DNA of 64,000 nt from Streptomyces sp. CG 926 (GTDB taxonomy: Bacteria > Actinomycetota > Actinomycetes > Streptomycetales > Streptomycetaceae): contig NZ_QGGZ01000008.1 of the NCBI RefSeq assembly GCF_003148825.1, forward strand, positions 186,001-250,000, given 5' to 3'. Of the stretch, positions 8,924 through 16,443 are shown one piece after another. Position numbers and translations under genes: made by a program. The first letter of the stretch is position 1; every line of letters begins with the position of its first letter. Below the pieces are notes generated by a model. It was not told where the DNA came from. It was given only the letters and a program-made list of their open reading frames with translations, and ran no database searches.

Positions 8924-8991
8924 GGCGGCCGCCCGCGTCGGGCCCGCCGCCGGGGCCGCGCCCGAACCCTCCTGGGGTCCGGGCGGCCGCC
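8924..8991. terminator. Long-range hairpin between convergent genes
   Basis: GGCGGCCGCCCG at 8924-8935 is exactly complementary to 8980-8991 (12-bp stem, 44-nt loop with further self-complementarity). It lies just after the SpoIIE-type gene and before the converging pspA stop, so it may terminate both transcripts. Confidence 0.5.
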
Positions 8992-9062
8992 GTGGAGCGG
9001 GCCGGAGGGGTTTCCGGCCGCCGACGGTTTCCGGCCCAGGCGGCCCAGGTGGCCCAGGGGGC

Positions 9063-9782
9063 CTAGGCGGCCTTGCGGGATTTGAGGGCGGCCAGGCGGG
9101 CCTCGACCTCCGAGGACTTGCCGAGGTCGTCCAGGGCTTCGAACTGGGCGTCCAGGGAGGACGCCGCCAGTTCCTGCTTGCCGAGCGCCATCGCCTCCTC
9201 CCGCCGCACCTTCTCCTCGAAGCGGGCCAGGTCGCTCGTCGGGTCCATGACGTCGATGTTCTTCACCGCGTCCAGCATCGTGTTCTGCGCCTGGGCCGTC
9301 TTCGCCCGCGCCACCAGCTCGTCGCGCTTGCCCTGCAGCTCGGTCAGCTTGTTCCGCATCGAGTCCAGACCCGCCTTCAGTTTGTCGACGACCTCCGTCT
9401 GGGCGGCGATCGTCGGCTCCGCCGTCGTCGCCTCCTTCTCCGATTGGATCTGCCGGCCCAGCGCCACCTTCGCGAGGTTGTCGAACTTGTCGGCGTCCGC
9501 CGCCGAGCCCGCCGCCCGCAGCTCGTCCGCCTTCCTGCTCGCCGCCAGGGCCTTGCCTCCCCACTCGGCGGCCGCCTCCACGTCCTCCGTGTGGTCCGCC
9601 TCCAGCATCCGCAGGTTGCCGATCGTCGTCGCGACCGCCTGTTCCGCCTCCGAGATGTTGTTCGTGTAGTCCCGGATCAGCTGGTCCAGCATCTTCTGCG
9701 GGTCCTCCGCCTGGTCCAGCAGCGCGTTGATGTTGGCCTTGGCGAGCTGGGTGACGCGGCCGAGGATGGTCTGCTTGCTCAT
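9063..9782 (-). CDS. pspA: PspA/IM30 (Vipp1) family membrane-stress protein
   Basis: The 239-residue protein is almost entirely charged alpha-helical coiled coil, beginning with MSKQTILGRVTQLAKANINA and containing DPQKMLDQLIRDY, both typical of the PspA N-terminal hairpin. PspA/IM30 proteins assemble as ESCRT-III-like polymers on the inner face of the membrane and protect it against loss of integrity and proton-motive force. The ATG has an AGGAGAG site. It lies 35 bp downstream of the TPM-domain gene on the same strand, so the two are probably one transcript, an arrangement consistent with a shared envelope-maintenance role. Confidence 0.93.
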   Translation of the reverse strand: MSKQTILGRVTQLAKANINALLDQAEDPQKMLDQLIRDYTNNISEAEQAVATTIGNLRMLEADHTEDVEAAAEWGGKALAASRKADELRAAGSAADADKFDNLAKVALGRQIQSEKEATTAEPTIAAQTEVVDKLKAGLDSMRNKLTELQGKRDELVARAKTAQAQNTMLDAVKNIDVMDPTSDLARFEEKVRREEAMALGKQELAASSLDAQFEALDDLGKSSEVEARLAALKSRKAA

Positions 9783-9817
9783 GGTGGTCTCTCCTGGTCA
9801 GGGCCGATGTGTGCAGT

Positions 9818-11968
9818 TCAGAAGCGGCCGCCGCCGCCCATCCGGCCGCGGGTTCCGCCGCCCCCGAAGGAGCCCGGACCGCTGCCGCCCCCGCCGCCGA
9901 AGCCCCCGCCCCGGCCGCCGCCGAAGCCGCCGCCGAATCCCCCGCCGCCCCGCAGGATCTCGCCGAGGATGATCCCGCCCAGTACGGCGCCGCCCTGGCC
10001 GCCGCCGGACCGCCGGCCCGCGTACGGGTCCTGGTACGCGCGTACGTCCTGCTCCGCCAGCTGCTGCGCCTCCCGCGCCAGCGCGTCCGCCCGCTGGGCC
10101 TCCGCCAGCGCCCCCGCCGGGTCGGCCGCCGTCAGGGACTCCGCCCGTTCCAGGTGCCGGCCCGCCTCCGCCAGCCGGGTCCGGGCCTGGCTGCCGACCG
10201 CGCCCCGGGTGGTGGTGATGTAGTCCGTCGCCGCGCCGATCGCGCTGCGCGCCGCGAGCATGGCCTGGTCGAGCAGGGCCACCGCCCGCTGGCGCCCCGA
10301 CTCCCGCTCCCGCGCCCCCGCCAGCGCCTCGTCGAGGGCCGCGTCGGCCTCCTCGATCCGGCGCAGGGCGTCGATCGGGTCGTACCGGCCGGCCGCCTCC
10401 TCCCGCCGGACCTCGGCCAACACGGCCTCCGCCCGGCCGATCCGCCCGCGCAGGTCCGCCGTCGAGGTGCCCTCCGCCGTGCCGGTGAGCAGTCCGCGGG
10501 CGTCCGCGAGGTCGGTGTCCGTCTCGGTCAGCGCGCCCGGTAGCTTCCCGGCCGCCTCCGCCAACTCCTGCGCCCGGCGCTCGACCGCGTCCACCAAGGT
10601 CGCCGCCTGGTCCACCGCGCCCTCGGCGGCCCGTACGTGCACGGCCCCCGTGCCCTTCTCGCCCGCGTCGAGGGCCGCGTGGGCCAGCCCCAGGTTGGTC
10701 GCCGCGAACAGCAGCCGGTCCTTGGCCTGTTCGGCGTTGGAGGCGACGGGCGCGGACGCCGAGTCCGCGTACCGCCCGGCCAGCGCGGTCAAAGTCGCTT
10801 CGGCGGTGCTCGCGCGCCCGGTCAGGTCCAGATAGCCCTGCTCCACGCTCGCCAACGCCTGCGGGGCGTTCTTCTCCAGGTCCCGCAGTCGGTCGAAGTC
10901 CGCCGACTCGGCGTCCAGCCGCCGGTTCGCCTCGGTGCACCGGGCGACGATCTCGTCCAGCATCCGCCGCCGGGTCGCGTCGTCCTCCGGGTAGGCGTCG
11001 TCGAGCTGCTGGCGCAGCCGGAAGGCGTGCGTCAGCTCGTCCTTGGCGTACGCCACGGCCGCGACGAAGGGGCGGGCCGCCTCCTCGCCGAACTGGGCCG
11101 AGGCGAAGCCGAGTTCCTCGGTGCTGGTGCGGACCGCGTCGTCGGTCTCCACCAGCAGGGCCTTGGCCCTGGAGTCCAGCTCCGGGAGCGGCAGCCGGTC
11201 CGGCGCGCCTTCGGGCCAGCCCGGCCCGGTCGTCGTACCGCGCCCGCCACCGGCGCCGCCCTTGCGCTTGCGGCGGGTGTACGTGTACGCCGCGAGCGCC
11301 CCCGCCGCGCCGACGGCGACCACCGGCAGCACGAAGTCCCCGGCTCCGCTCTCGCCGTCCGCCTTGCCGCCGGGGTTCGCGGGTCCCGGGGTGATGGTGG
11401 GCACGGGGATCGGCTGACCGCCGAGGACGGCGTCGTAGCCGTTGGCCGCGCCGATGGCGGCGCCCGCCCAGTCGTTCTGCCTCAGGGCGGGCTCGATGGC
11501 GGTCTGCGCGACGGCAGCCAGCTGCTGCTCGGTGAAACCGGAGTCGACATCGGCCGAATAGGCGTACTGGCGGGCCCCGGTCGCCACGGCCAGCAGGACG
11601 TCGTTCTGGCCGAGGCCGTTGCGCTGCGCGGTGGCGTCGGCCCAGCTCTGGGGGGAGCGCCCGGAGAAGTCCCGTACGTAGGCGACGAAGAGCTGGATCC
11701 TGCGGTCGGCGTACAGCTTGTCGAGCGCGGCGGTGACGGACCCCTGCCGGTCGCCCAGGGCCCCCACCCGGTCGGTGATCTGCCCCTGCTGGGACAGGGT
11801 GACGGGATCCTCGGCCCGTGCGGGCGCCGCCCCGGCCATGCCCCAGCCGCCGACCGCGAGCAGCCCGGCCGCCAGGGCGAGCCCGGCCCGTACGAACGTC
11901 CTGCGGCGCGGCCTGCTTCTCGGCGGAATCACAATTGGGAGGGTATGGGGGCTTTCGCGGCCCCGCAT
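9818..11968 (-). CDS. TPM-domain secreted/membrane protein with Gly-rich tail
   Basis: The protein (about 716 residues from the ATG at 11968) starts with an Arg-rich segment and a signal-peptide helix ending in an APARA-like cleavage site. A TPM (TPM_phosphatase) domain of about 130 residues follows, with DNDVLLAVAT-type strands. After a Gly/Pro linker comes a transmembrane helix (VVAVGAAGALAAYTYTRRKRK). The C-terminal ~350 residues are Ala/Glu-rich helical, ending in a remarkable Gly/Phe/Arg-rich tail (repeats of GGFGGG type). A GGAGGGGG site lies ~10 nt upstream of 11968; a GTG at 11932 is an alternative start. Proposed TPM functions include a photosystem-related phosphatase and membrane-protein quality control; the role here is unknown. 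Co-transcription with pspA suggests envelope stress. Confidence 0.82.
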   Translation of the reverse strand: MRGRESPHTLPIVIPPRSRPRRRTFVRAGLALAAGLLAVGGWGMAGAAPARAEDPVTLSQQGQITDRVGALGDRQGSVTAALDKLYADRRIQLFVAYVRDFSGRSPQSWADATAQRNGLGQNDVLLAVATGARQYAYSADVDSGFTEQQLAAVAQTAIEPALRQNDWAGAAIGAANGYDAVLGGQPIPVPTITPGPANPGGKADGESGAGDFVLPVVAVGAAGALAAYTYTRRKRKGGAGGGRGTTTGPGWPEGAPDRLPLPELDSRAKALLVETDDAVRTSTEELGFASAQFGEEAARPFVAAVAYAKDELTHAFRLRQQLDDAYPEDDATRRRMLDEIVARCTEANRRLDAESADFDRLRDLEKNAPQALASVEQGYLDLTGRASTAEATLTALAGRYADSASAPVASNAEQAKDRLLFAATNLGLAHAALDAGEKGTGAVHVRAAEGAVDQAATLVDAVERRAQELAEAAGKLPGALTETDTDLADARGLLTGTAEGTSTADLRGRIGRAEAVLAEVRREEAAGRYDPIDALRRIEEADAALDEALAGARERESGRQRAVALLDQAMLAARSAIGAATDYITTTRGAVGSQARTRLAEAGRHLERAESLTAADPAGALAEAQRADALAREAQQLAEQDVRAYQDPYAGRRSGGGQGGAVLGGIILGEILRGGGGFGGGFGGGRGGGFGGGGGSGPGSFGGGGTRGRMGGGGRF

Positions 11969-12086
11969 TCGGAGCCGTCCCCCTCCGGGCGCCGACCCCA
12001 CCGACCCCGCCGGCCCGGCCACCCGCGTCCCCGGCGGCACGATCGCCGGGGACGCGGGCGGCGGGGGGCGACCCGGACCGGGCGGC

Positions 12087-12254
12087 CTAGGCCGTCTCTT
12101 CCGGATCTTGTCGGGCCCGGCCCGCCCGGCACGGCACCTCGCCGCGTTGTCGGGGCGCCCGAGTACGTCCAGTACACGGGCGCCCCTCCGCCTTGCGAGG
12201 CACCGCACCGGACGACCCGGGCTCACCCGACAAGATCCGAAAGAGACGGCCTAG
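12087..12254. repeat. Long polar palindromic element, copy 1
   Basis: This ~168-bp element is a nearly complete inverted repeat. The outer arms 12087-12115 and 12226-12254 match in 28 of 29 positions, and the sdhB stop codon (12251-12253) lies inside the right arm. Middle arms flank a central hairpin at 12152-12186 (15-bp stem with one mismatch, 5-nt loop). In the 27-nt middle-arm comparison six transitions and the single outer-arm difference are all G-U compatible on minus-strand RNA, the sdhB direction; one further difference is a transversion. A related copy, inverted, is at 53123-53262, and both share a 13-nt core at the hairpin (CCCGAGTACGTCC). Confidence 0.85.
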
Positions 12255-13030
12255 CGGGAGTCGGCCGACCGGCGTCCGATCTTGTTCCCCAGCCACACCA
12301 GCGGGTCGTACTTACGGTCCACCGCCCGCTCCTTCAGCGGGATCAACGCGTTGTCGGTGATCTTGATGCCCTCCGGGCAGACCTCCGTACAACACTTGGT
12401 GATGTTGCAGTAGCCGAGCCCGTGCTCCTCCTGCGCGGTGCGTTTGCGGTCCAGGCCCGCCTCCGCCGCCGCGTCCAGCGGATGCATGTCCAGTTCCGCC
12501 ACCCGCATCAGGAAGCGCGGACCGGCGAAGGCACCCTTGTTCTCCTCGTGGTCGCGCACCACATGGCAGGTGTCCTGACACAAGAAGCACTCGATGCACT
12601 TGCGGAACTCCTGCGAGCGCTCCACGTCGATCTGCTGCATCCGGTACTCGCCCGGGGCCACCCCCTCCGGCGGCACGAAAGCCGGCACCTCCCGCGCCTT
12701 GGCGTAGTTGAAGGACACGTCCGTCACCAGGTCGCGGACGACCGGGAAGGCACGCAGCGGGGTGACCGTGATCGTCTCGGACCGCTCGAAGGTCGACATG
12801 CGCGTCATGCACATCAGCCGTGGCCGCCCGTTGACCTCCGCACTGCACGAGCCGCACTTGCCGGCCTTGCAGTTCCAGCGCACCGCCAGGTCCGAGGCCT
12901 GGGTGGCCTGGAGCCGGTGGACGATGTCCAGGACCACCTCCCCGTCGTGCACCTCGACGGTGAAGTCCCGCAGTTCCCCGCCCTCCGCGTCGCCCCGCCA
13001 GATCCGGAAGCTCGCGTCGTACGTACTCAT
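12251..13030 (-). CDS. sdhB: Succinate dehydrogenase/fumarate reductase iron-sulfur subunit
   Basis: This 259-residue protein carries electrons from the flavoprotein to the membrane subunit. The [2Fe-2S] motif CKAGKCGSC with a downstream Cys (RPRLMC) is near residues 55-75. The C-terminal half has CIECFLCQDTC (first cysteine cluster) and KCCTEVCPEG (second cluster), binding the [4Fe-4S] and [3Fe-4S] centres. The start ATG at 13030 overlaps the sdhA stop as ATGA, indicating translational coupling. The gene ends the operon; its stop codon is part of a long palindrome. The set resembles the mycobacterial Sdh1 type (single large membrane anchor) rather than the SdhC/SdhD type. Confidence 0.93.
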   Translation of the reverse strand: MSTYDASFRIWRGDAEGGELRDFTVEVHDGEVVLDIVHRLQATQASDLAVRWNCKAGKCGSCSAEVNGRPRLMCMTRMSTFERSETITVTPLRAFPVVRDLVTDVSFNYAKAREVPAFVPPEGVAPGEYRMQQIDVERSQEFRKCIECFLCQDTCHVVRDHEENKGAFAGPRFLMRVAELDMHPLDAAAEAGLDRKRTAQEEHGLGYCNITKCCTEVCPEGIKITDNALIPLKERAVDRKYDPLVWLGNKIGRRSADSR

Positions 13031-14943
13031 CCGTACAGCTCCTCTTCGGCGAGGTACTTGGCCAGCTCTTCCTTCTCGAACAGCGCGAGCAGGTCGGGGC
13101 GGATGGGCTCGGTGCGGGTGCGGACCAGGGTGATCCGATCGGCCGCCGGATCCACCGGGGCCGGGTCCACCGGCCTGCAGAGCAGGTTCACCGGGCGCCA
13201 GGCGCGCTCCATCGACGGGCGGTCCTCGCGGGTGTGCCCGCCCCGGCTCTCGGTGCGCTCCAGGGCCGCCCGGGCCACGCACTCGCTGACCAGCAGCATG
13301 TTCCGCAGGTCCAGCGCGAGGTGCCAGCCCGGGTTGAACTGCCGGTGCCCCTCGACGCCGGCCCGGGAGGCCCGTACGCGCAGGGTCGCGAGCTTCTCCA
13401 GGGCCTCGGCCATCTCGCCCTCGCGCCGGATGATCCCGACGAGGTCGTTCATGGTCGTCTGCAGTTCCTGGTGGAGCGTGTACGGGTTCTCCGCGCCCTC
13501 GGCGGCGTGGAAGGGGGCCAGTGCCTCCGTCGCCGCCGCGTCGATCTCCGCCTGGGCGACGCTCGGGCGCGGCGCCGAGGTGGCGTACTCGGCCGCGTGC
13601 AGTCCCGCCCGCCGCCCGAAGACCAGCAGGTCGGAGAGGGAGTTGCCGCCGAGCCGGTTCGAGCCGTGCATGCCGCCCGCGACCTCCCCGGCCGCGAACA
13701 GCCCCGGCACCCCGACGGTGGCGGCGGACTCCGAGTCGACCGCGATCCCGCCCATCACGTAGTGGCAGGTCGGGCCCACCTCCATCGGCTCCGCCGTGAT
13801 GTCCACGTCCGCCAGTTCCTTGAACTGGTGGTACATCGACGGCAGCCGCCGCCTGATCCGCTCGGCCGGCATCCGGGTGGACACGTCGAGGAAGACCCCG
13901 CCGTGCGGTGAGCCGCGGCCCGCCTTCACCTCGGAGTTGATCGCCCGCGCCACCTCGTCGCGCGGCAGCAGCTCGGGCGGGCGCCGGTTGTGGTCCGGGT
14001 CCTCGTACCAGCGGTCGCCCTCCGCCTCCGACTCGGCGTACTTCTCCTTGAAGACGTCGGGGACGTAGTCGAACATGAACCGTTTGCCCTCGGAGTTGCG
14101 CAGCACCCCGCCGTCACCGCGCACGGACTCGGTGACCAGGATGCCCTTGACCGACGGCGGCCAGACCATACCCGTCGGGTGGAACTGCACGAACTCCATG
14201 TTGAGCAGGGGCGCGCCCGCGAGCAGGGCCAGCGCGTGGCCGTCGCCCGTGTACTCCCAGGAGTTGGAGGTGGTCTTGAACGACTTGCCGATCCCGCCCG
14301 TGGCGAGGACGACCGCCGGGGCCTCCAGCACGAAGAAGCGGCCGGTCTCGCGCTCGTAGCAGAAGGTCCCCGAGACCCTCGCTCCGTCCGCCGCGGTGCC
14401 GCGGTCCTTCAACACCCGGGTGACCGTGCACTCCTGGAAGACCTTGAGCCGGGCCTCGTGGTCCCCGTACTCCTTGAAGTCCTCCTGCTGGAGCTGGACG
14501 ATCTTCTGCTGGAGCGTGCGGATCAGCTCCAGGCCGGTCCGGTCCCCGACGTGCGCGAGGCGCGGGTACTCGTGCCCGCCGAAGTTGCGCTGGGATATCT
14601 TCCCGTCCGGCGTCCGGTCGAAGAGCGCGCCCCAGGTCTCCAGCTCCCAGACCCGGTCCGGGGCCTCCTTCGCGTGGAGCTCCGCCATCCGCCACTGGTT
14701 GAGGAACTTGCCCCCGCGCATGGTGTCGCGGAAGTGCACCTGCCAGTTGTCGCCCTCGTTGACGTTGCCCATGGAGGCGGCGATCCCGCCCTCGGCCATC
14801 ACCGTATGGGCCTTGCCGAACAGGGACTTGCAGATCACGGCCGTACGGGCGCCGCGCTCGCGGGCCTCGATCGCGGCGCGCAGTCCGGCGCCGCCCGCGC
14901 CGACCACGACCACGTCCCACTGCTGCCGTTCCACTTGAGCCAT
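13027..14943 (-). CDS. sdhA: Succinate dehydrogenase/fumarate reductase flavoprotein subunit
   Basis: The 638-residue protein begins with the FAD-binding Rossmann motif VVGAGGAGLRAAIEA. AHTVMAEGGIAA near residue 45 contains the histidine at the usual covalent-FAD position. HPTG, the conserved HYVMGGI strand and GSNRLGGNSLSDLLVFG are all present, so the catalytic and FAD domains look complete. It oxidises succinate to fumarate, or the reverse, feeding the quinone pool. It follows the membrane-anchor gene with a 1-nt gap and overlaps sdhB by 4 nt, so the three form a tight operon. Confidence 0.95.
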   Translation of the reverse strand: MAQVERQQWDVVVVGAGGAGLRAAIEARERGARTAVICKSLFGKAHTVMAEGGIAASMGNVNEGDNWQVHFRDTMRGGKFLNQWRMAELHAKEAPDRVWELETWGALFDRTPDGKISQRNFGGHEYPRLAHVGDRTGLELIRTLQQKIVQLQQEDFKEYGDHEARLKVFQECTVTRVLKDRGTAADGARVSGTFCYERETGRFFVLEAPAVVLATGGIGKSFKTTSNSWEYTGDGHALALLAGAPLLNMEFVQFHPTGMVWPPSVKGILVTESVRGDGGVLRNSEGKRFMFDYVPDVFKEKYAESEAEGDRWYEDPDHNRRPPELLPRDEVARAINSEVKAGRGSPHGGVFLDVSTRMPAERIRRRLPSMYHQFKELADVDITAEPMEVGPTCHYVMGGIAVDSESAATVGVPGLFAAGEVAGGMHGSNRLGGNSLSDLLVFGRRAGLHAAEYATSAPRPSVAQAEIDAAATEALAPFHAAEGAENPYTLHQELQTTMNDLVGIIRREGEMAEALEKLATLRVRASRAGVEGHRQFNPGWHLALDLRNMLLVSECVARAALERTESRGGHTREDRPSMERAWRPVNLLCRPVDPAPVDPAADRITLVRTRTEPIRPDLLALFEKEELAKYLAEEELYG

Positions 14944-14944
14944 C

Positions 14945-15769
14945 TCAGAAGATCCTCGGGTCGGTGAAGGCGCCGCTCGCCAGCAGGTACACGTAGAAGT
15001 CGCACAGGGCCACGCTGATCAGGGAGGCCCACGCCAGCTGCATGTGGCGGGCGTTGAGCCGGCTGACCCAGCCCCAGAGCCGGTAGCGCACCGGGTGCTT
15101 CGAGAAGTGCTTGAGCCGGCCGCCCATGATGTGCCGACAGGAGTGGCAGGACAGGGTGTAGGCCCAGATCAGCGTGATGTTGACCAGGAACAGCAGGGTC
15201 CCGAGGCCCATGTGGCCCCAGGCGTAGTGCTGGTCGCGGAAGGTCAGCACCGTGTCGTAGGTGAGGATGCCCGCGACCGGGACCGCCGCGTAGAAGAAGT
15301 ACCGGTGCGCGTTCTGGAGGATCAGCGGGAAGCGGGTCTCGCCGGTGTACCTCGTGTGCGGTTCCGCGACGGCGCAGGCGGGCGGCGAGGCCCAGAAGCC
15401 CCGGTAGTAGGCCTTGCGGTAGTAGTAGCAGGTCAGTCGGAAGCCGAGCGGGAAGATCAGGATCAGCAGGGCGGGGGAGAGGCCCCACCAACTGCCGAAG
15501 ATCTCCCAGTTGGGCCCGCCCTTCATCGGGACGCAGTTCTCCGCGAGACACGGGGAGTAGAAGGGGGAGACGTACGGGGCCGCGTAGTAGTCGGCGTTCG
15601 CGAAGGCCCGCCAGGTCGAGTAGACGATGAAGGCGAACAGTCCGGCCGCGGTGCCGGCGGGCGACAGCCACCACCGGTCGGTCCGCAGGTGCCGGGCCGC
15701 GATCGCGGCCCGTGAGGCGTCGTGGACGCCGCCGGGCCGCTGCTGGGGTCGTTCCGTGCCTGTGGCCAA
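14945..15769 (-). CDS. Succinate dehydrogenase membrane anchor (Sdh1-type, single subunit)
   Basis: The 274-residue protein has about five hydrophobic helices, for example TAAGLFAFIVYSTWRAF, LLILIFPLGF, YFFYAAVPVAGILTY and LLFLVNITLIWAYTLS. Histidines in or near helices (NAHRYFF, SCHSCRHIMGG) could bind haem. The cysteine pairs SPCLAENCV and SCHSC are notable. Its position directly before sdhA and the single large anchor match the actinobacterial Sdh1 organisation (Rv0249c-Rv0247c in M. tuberculosis). Translation probably starts at TTG 15769, which has CGGAG six nucleotides upstream. It passes electrons from SdhB to menaquinone. Confidence 0.85.
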   Translation of the reverse strand: MATGTERPQQRPGGVHDASRAAIAARHLRTDRWWLSPAGTAAGLFAFIVYSTWRAFANADYYAAPYVSPFYSPCLAENCVPMKGGPNWEIFGSWWGLSPALLILIFPLGFRLTCYYYRKAYYRGFWASPPACAVAEPHTRYTGETRFPLILQNAHRYFFYAAVPVAGILTYDTVLTFRDQHYAWGHMGLGTLLFLVNITLIWAYTLSCHSCRHIMGGRLKHFSKHPVRYRLWGWVSRLNARHMQLAWASLISVALCDFYVYLLASGAFTDPRIF

Positions 15770-15871
15770 AGAAGACTCCGGGTGGAGTGATGAGGGGTGG
15801 CCCGGCCGGCCCGGCCGCGGACGGCCGGGCGGGTCGGGGCGTGGGTGGATGCGGGTCCGGGACGGACGGGC

Positions 15872-16096
15872 TCAGGGGGCGCGGCGGTCGCGGGCGCCCA
15901 GGCCCTCGTCGTCGGAGTCCGTCCACAGGGAGCTGTCGTACGGGGTGTCCGGGACCGTCACCATCCGGGACGGGTCCGGACCGGCCGCCGTCGTCGACGG
16001 CTTCCGGCGTGCGGCCTGCTGCTCCAGCCGCTCGACCTTGCGCGTCAGCTCGTCCAGGTTGCGCCGTACGGCACTCAGATCGTCGTGCAGGGACAT
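15872..16096 (-). CDS. Small coiled-coil protein upstream of the sdh operon
   Basis: This 74-residue protein starts MSLHDDLSAVRRNLDELTRK and has an N-terminal leucine-heptad coiled coil of about 35 residues, then a disordered acidic tail. The ATG at 16096 has GAGG 7 nt upstream; an in-frame ATG farther upstream is unlikely. It is the first gene of the sdh transcription unit, 102 bp before the anchor gene. I do not recognise a characterised family; an accessory or assembly role for the complex is a guess from position only. Confidence 0.65.
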   Translation of the reverse strand: MSLHDDLSAVRRNLDELTRKVERLEQQAARRKPSTTAAGPDPSRMVTVPDTPYDSSLWTDSDDEGLGARDRRAP

Positions 16097-16443
16097 GATG
16101 TGACCTCGCTTCCGCGCCGGGTGCGGTGGCAACGCTCATGTGCGCCTGCGAGTGTCGCGCTTCCCGTCCCCCGTGTGAAGGGATCTGCAGCGATTGCGGG
16201 CGCGCAGGCGTGAACCGTGCGCCCCTCCCTGGCCCCCATTCTCATCCCTCTCCCGGGGGAACGCCTCCCGCAGCGCAAGCGGGATTGGTCCGCACGGGTG
16301 GGGTTCGCGGCGTGGCGAGAGGCGGGTGCGGGGGGTGTGGCGGAGCGTCCATTTCAGTGGGTTCCGGCAACCGGTGTGATCAGCTCCATATACCGCCGAA
16401 CGTGATCATGCTTCCCCCACGCCCCGCCCCGGAGGTACCACCC
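16097..16443. promoter_or_regulatory. Divergent promoter region with GTGATCA direct repeats
   Basis: This 347-bp spacer separates the divergent sdh unit and the lipoprotein gene at 16444. It holds no convincing gene. GTGATCA occurs at 16376-16382 and again at 16402-16408, flanking an A/T-rich CATATA (16387-16392) that could be a -10 box with TTCCGG at 16362-16367 as -35 (19-bp spacer). The repeats could be regulator sites for the lipoprotein gene. Confidence 0.4.

Noticed and set aside
12087..12254. Insertion-sequence or transposon terminal inverted repeats
   Set aside because: There is no transposase or target-site duplication, and the arms are separated only by a hairpin; it is a palindromic element rather than a transposon remnant carrying genes.
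10637..13762. Very long plus-strand open frame opposite the TPM gene, sdhB and part of sdhA
   Set aside because: It is an antisense shadow of clear minus-strand genes, with Arg/Gly/Val-rich composition and no domain; such frames are expected at this G+C content.
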